Assembly (NCBI RefSeq): GCF_013449725.1
Contig: NZ_JACCFF010000001.1
Coordinates: 744,001-808,000 of the forward strand
Direction of reading: 5' to 3'
DNA length: 64,000 bases
Source: Mycobacteroides sp. LB1
GTDB taxonomy: Bacteria > Actinomycetota > Actinomycetes > Mycobacteriales > Mycobacteriaceae
In this document: one piece after another, positions 62,479 through 64,000 of the stretch
Layout of the letters: each line of letters begins with the position of its first letter
How positions within the stretch are numbered: the stretch's first letter is position 1
Made by a program: the position numbers and the translations under genes
The notes under the pieces: model-generated
Told to the model about the DNA's origin: nothing
The model's input: the letters and a program-made list of their open reading frames with translations, nothing else
Database searches by the model: none

Positions 62479-63564
62479 TCAGGCCCCGGCGTTGCGGACG
62501 TAGAGCAGGCGGTCGGTTGCCTCGATGGAATCGACCTCGGGTGCATCGACCCGGTGCAGGGTGCCATCGCGCACCACGCCCAGGACGATGTCCGAGAGAT
62601 GCCGTGGTGAGCCGCCGACCTCGCTGCGCTCCACCTCGCGTTCGGCGATCGCGAACCCTGCCTCCGGTGTCAACAGGTCCTCGATCATCTCGACGACGCG
62701 GGGTGTCGAGGTGGCGATGCCGAGAAGACGTCCCGCCGTTTCCGAGGACACCACCACCGAGTCGGCGCCCGACTGGCGTAGCAGGTGCACGTTCTCGGCC
62801 TCGCGGATCGCCGCGACAATCTTGGCCTTGGGAGCGAGTTCGCGAGCGGTGAGCGTGACCAGCACCGAGGTGTCGTCCCGGTTGGCGGCCACGATGATCG
62901 ACTTGGCGTTTTGAACACCGGCAAGCCGCAATACATCCGATTTGGTGGCGCTGCCTCGCACCGTCACCAGATCAGAGGCGGACGCGGCGTCCAACGCCAT
63001 CTGATCTTCGTCGACGACCACGATTTCAGACGGGGAGGCGCCATCGGAGATCATCGCCTGGACGGCGGTCTTCCCTTTGGTGCCGTATCCGACGACAACA
63101 GTGTGGTTGCGCACGCGGGCCCTCCATCGCTGGATCTTCAGTGCTTGACGCGAACGTTCGGTGAGCGCCTCGACCGTGGTGCCGACCAGAACGATCAGGA
63201 ACAGCAGCCGTAGCGGTGTGATCACGAGAATGTTCACCAACCGGGCACCCTCGGTGTACGGGGTGATATCGCCGTAACCCGTGGTCGAGAGTGAGACGGT
63301 GGCGTAATAGAAGCAATCCAGGAAGCTGAGCGGATCGCTTTCCTCCGGCGTGGCTGCGACATCGCGGTAGCCGCCGCGGTCGAGGTACACGACGATCACG
63401 GCGGCGAAGAGCGTTCCCACCGCGATCAGGATGCGTTTTCCGATGGCCCGCCACGGGCTGGCGGCATTTTGGGGAATACGCAGGACACCGACCAACGCGT
63501 GGTCTGGCTGTGCGGTTAGCGCTCCGTCGAGGCCGCGAAACCGCTGGCGAAGCTTACCGGCCAT
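62479..63564 (-). CDS. Potassium channel with RCK/TrkA-N domain
   Basis: The 361-residue two-TM channel has TM1 at about 43-61 (RILIAVGTLFAAVIVVYL), the selectivity filter TTGYGD (94-99) and TM2 at about 108-130 (LVNILVITPLRLLFLIVLVG). A cytosolic RCK domain begins near 152 (HTVVVGYGTKGKTAVQAMI, with GYGxxG). A second regulatory part continues to the C-terminus. It corresponds to Rv3200c and shares a transcript with nudC. Confidence 0.94.
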   Translation of the reverse strand: MAGKLRQRFRGLDGALTAQPDHALVGVLRIPQNAASPWRAIGKRILIAVGTLFAAVIVVYLDRGGYRDVAATPEESDPLSFLDCFYYATVSLSTTGYGDITPYTEGARLVNILVITPLRLLFLIVLVGTTVEALTERSRQALKIQRWRARVRNHTVVVGYGTKGKTAVQAMISDGASPSEIVVVDEDQMALDAASASDLVTVRGSATKSDVLRLAGVQNAKSIIVAANRDDTSVLVTLTARELAPKAKIVAAIREAENVHLLRQSGADSVVVSSETAGRLLGIATSTPRVVEMIEDLLTPEAGFAIAEREVERSEVGGSPRHLSDIVLGVVRDGTLHRVDAPEVDSIEATDRLLYVRNAGA

Positions 63565-63700
63565 GGATGAGCCGTTTGCGCGAAGACCAACGGCTCCAGC
63601 CCGATCGCGTCCGAGTCACCGGTTGCACGGGTGTCAATCTACTCACATCGCGCCCGTGATTCGCGTTGGCCAGCTGATAGCCGGGATGTCGGCACCGAAA

Positions 63701-64000
63701 TCACTTCACAGTCAGCCCAGCGAGCTCTGCTGCCTGCGGCAGCTCGGGCAGTTCGGCAGGTGCGACGGTCCGCCCCGTGCGCACGTAGTGGAACACCGCG
63801 TTCACCTGTGCGGGATCGATCCCCTGGAGCGCCGCCCACGCTTGCCGGTACACGGCCAGCTGCAGGGCCGCGGCCTCCATCTCCGCACCCGACGGCTCGT
63901 GACCTGTCTTCCAGTCGACGACTGTCCAGGTGCCATCTGTGCCGCTATCGGGTCCGAACACGGCGTCGATCCGGCCGCGGACGATGGTTCCAGCGACGGA
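63701..64000 (-). CDS. AdnB-type helicase-nuclease, C-terminal end (partial)
   Basis: Only the last 99 codons are in the window; the gene continues beyond the right edge. The visible part is a RecB-like PD-(D/E)xK nuclease segment: VRGRIDAVFGPD, then WTVVDWKTGHEP with the catalytic D-x-K, then ALQLAVYRQAWAAL. In M. tuberculosis the gene upstream of the Rv3200c channel is Rv3201c, a subunit of the AdnAB end-resection motor. I take it as AdnB, but the paired AdnA subunit has the same kind of nuclease. Confidence 0.82.
   Translation of the reverse strand, partial: SVAGTIVRGRIDAVFGPDSGTDGTWTVVDWKTGHEPSGAEMEAAALQLAVYRQAWAALQGIDPAQVNAVFHYVRTGRTVAPAELPELPQAAELAGLTVK

Noticed and set aside
1..64000. 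CRISPR array or toxin-antitoxin/restriction defence island
   Set aside because: No regularly spaced repeats, cas-like, restriction or toxin-antitoxin pairs were recognised; the helicase genes are the usual uvrD2 and AdnB-type housekeeping genes.

Overview
The window reads as chromosomal DNA of a rapidly growing mycobacterium, most likely of the Mycobacteroides abscessus-chelonae group. The base composition is GC-rich. Gene blocks follow the order known from Mycobacterium tuberculosis: smpB-ftsX-ftsE-Rv3103c-Rv3104c-prfB, then fprA, then hisN and fadE24-fadE23, then the Rv3193c-to-Rv3201c block. The second fadE gene, the whiB7 leader and the tmRNA tag (ADSNQRDYALAA) are also mycobacterial in type. 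Species is inferred from gene content only.

Region 1-15.4 kb is accessory metabolism. It opens with the 3' end of a serine recombinase whose frame runs into the antisense of a tRNA-Ala gene, which suggests an integrated element lying to the left. Then come an MFS exporter coupled to phosphoglucomutase, two tandem type-B carboxylesterases, a secreted DUF4185 protein, a thiolase facing an HxlR regulator across a perfect palindrome, a LysR regulator, an LCP cell-wall ligase, and a TetR/deazaflavin-reductase/O-methyltransferase group.

Region 15.5-19.3 kb is a small rearranged zone around the tmRNA gene. It holds a secreted-protein gene with a partial second copy, two near-identical hairpins, three related secreted proteins and the 3' stump of an acetyltransferase. 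Next is a TetR regulon (19.3-22.1 kb) in which a flavin oxidoreductase, the regulator and a DUF2834 membrane protein carry matching operators.

Region 22-43 kb starts with the trans-translation and division genes. The tmRNA partner SmpB lies 3.5 kb from ssrA. It continues with IclR, a degenerate dehydrogenase-like protein, acyl-CoA dehydrogenases, FprA, a flavin monooxygenase, histidinol phosphatase, fadE24-fadE23 behind two tandem palindromes, an ABC-2 exporter, and a START-like/acyl-CoA-synthetase fusion.

Region 43-64 kb carries a stand-alone ClpC-type N-domain, an orphan MmpS-like protein, initiator tRNA, UPF0182 and YlbL-type membrane proteins, an orphan E1-like protein, three tandem ABC1 kinases, and whiB7 with a readable attenuation leader (promoter, 71-codon upstream ORF, terminator). 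It closes with uvrD2, mycoredoxin, nudC, a K+ channel and the end of an AdnB-like helicase-nuclease. The whiB7 leader, the ABC1 triplication, the ClpC-like N-domain and the duplicated palindromes are the parts most worth a second look. No CRISPR array, insertion sequence or clearly new defence system was found.
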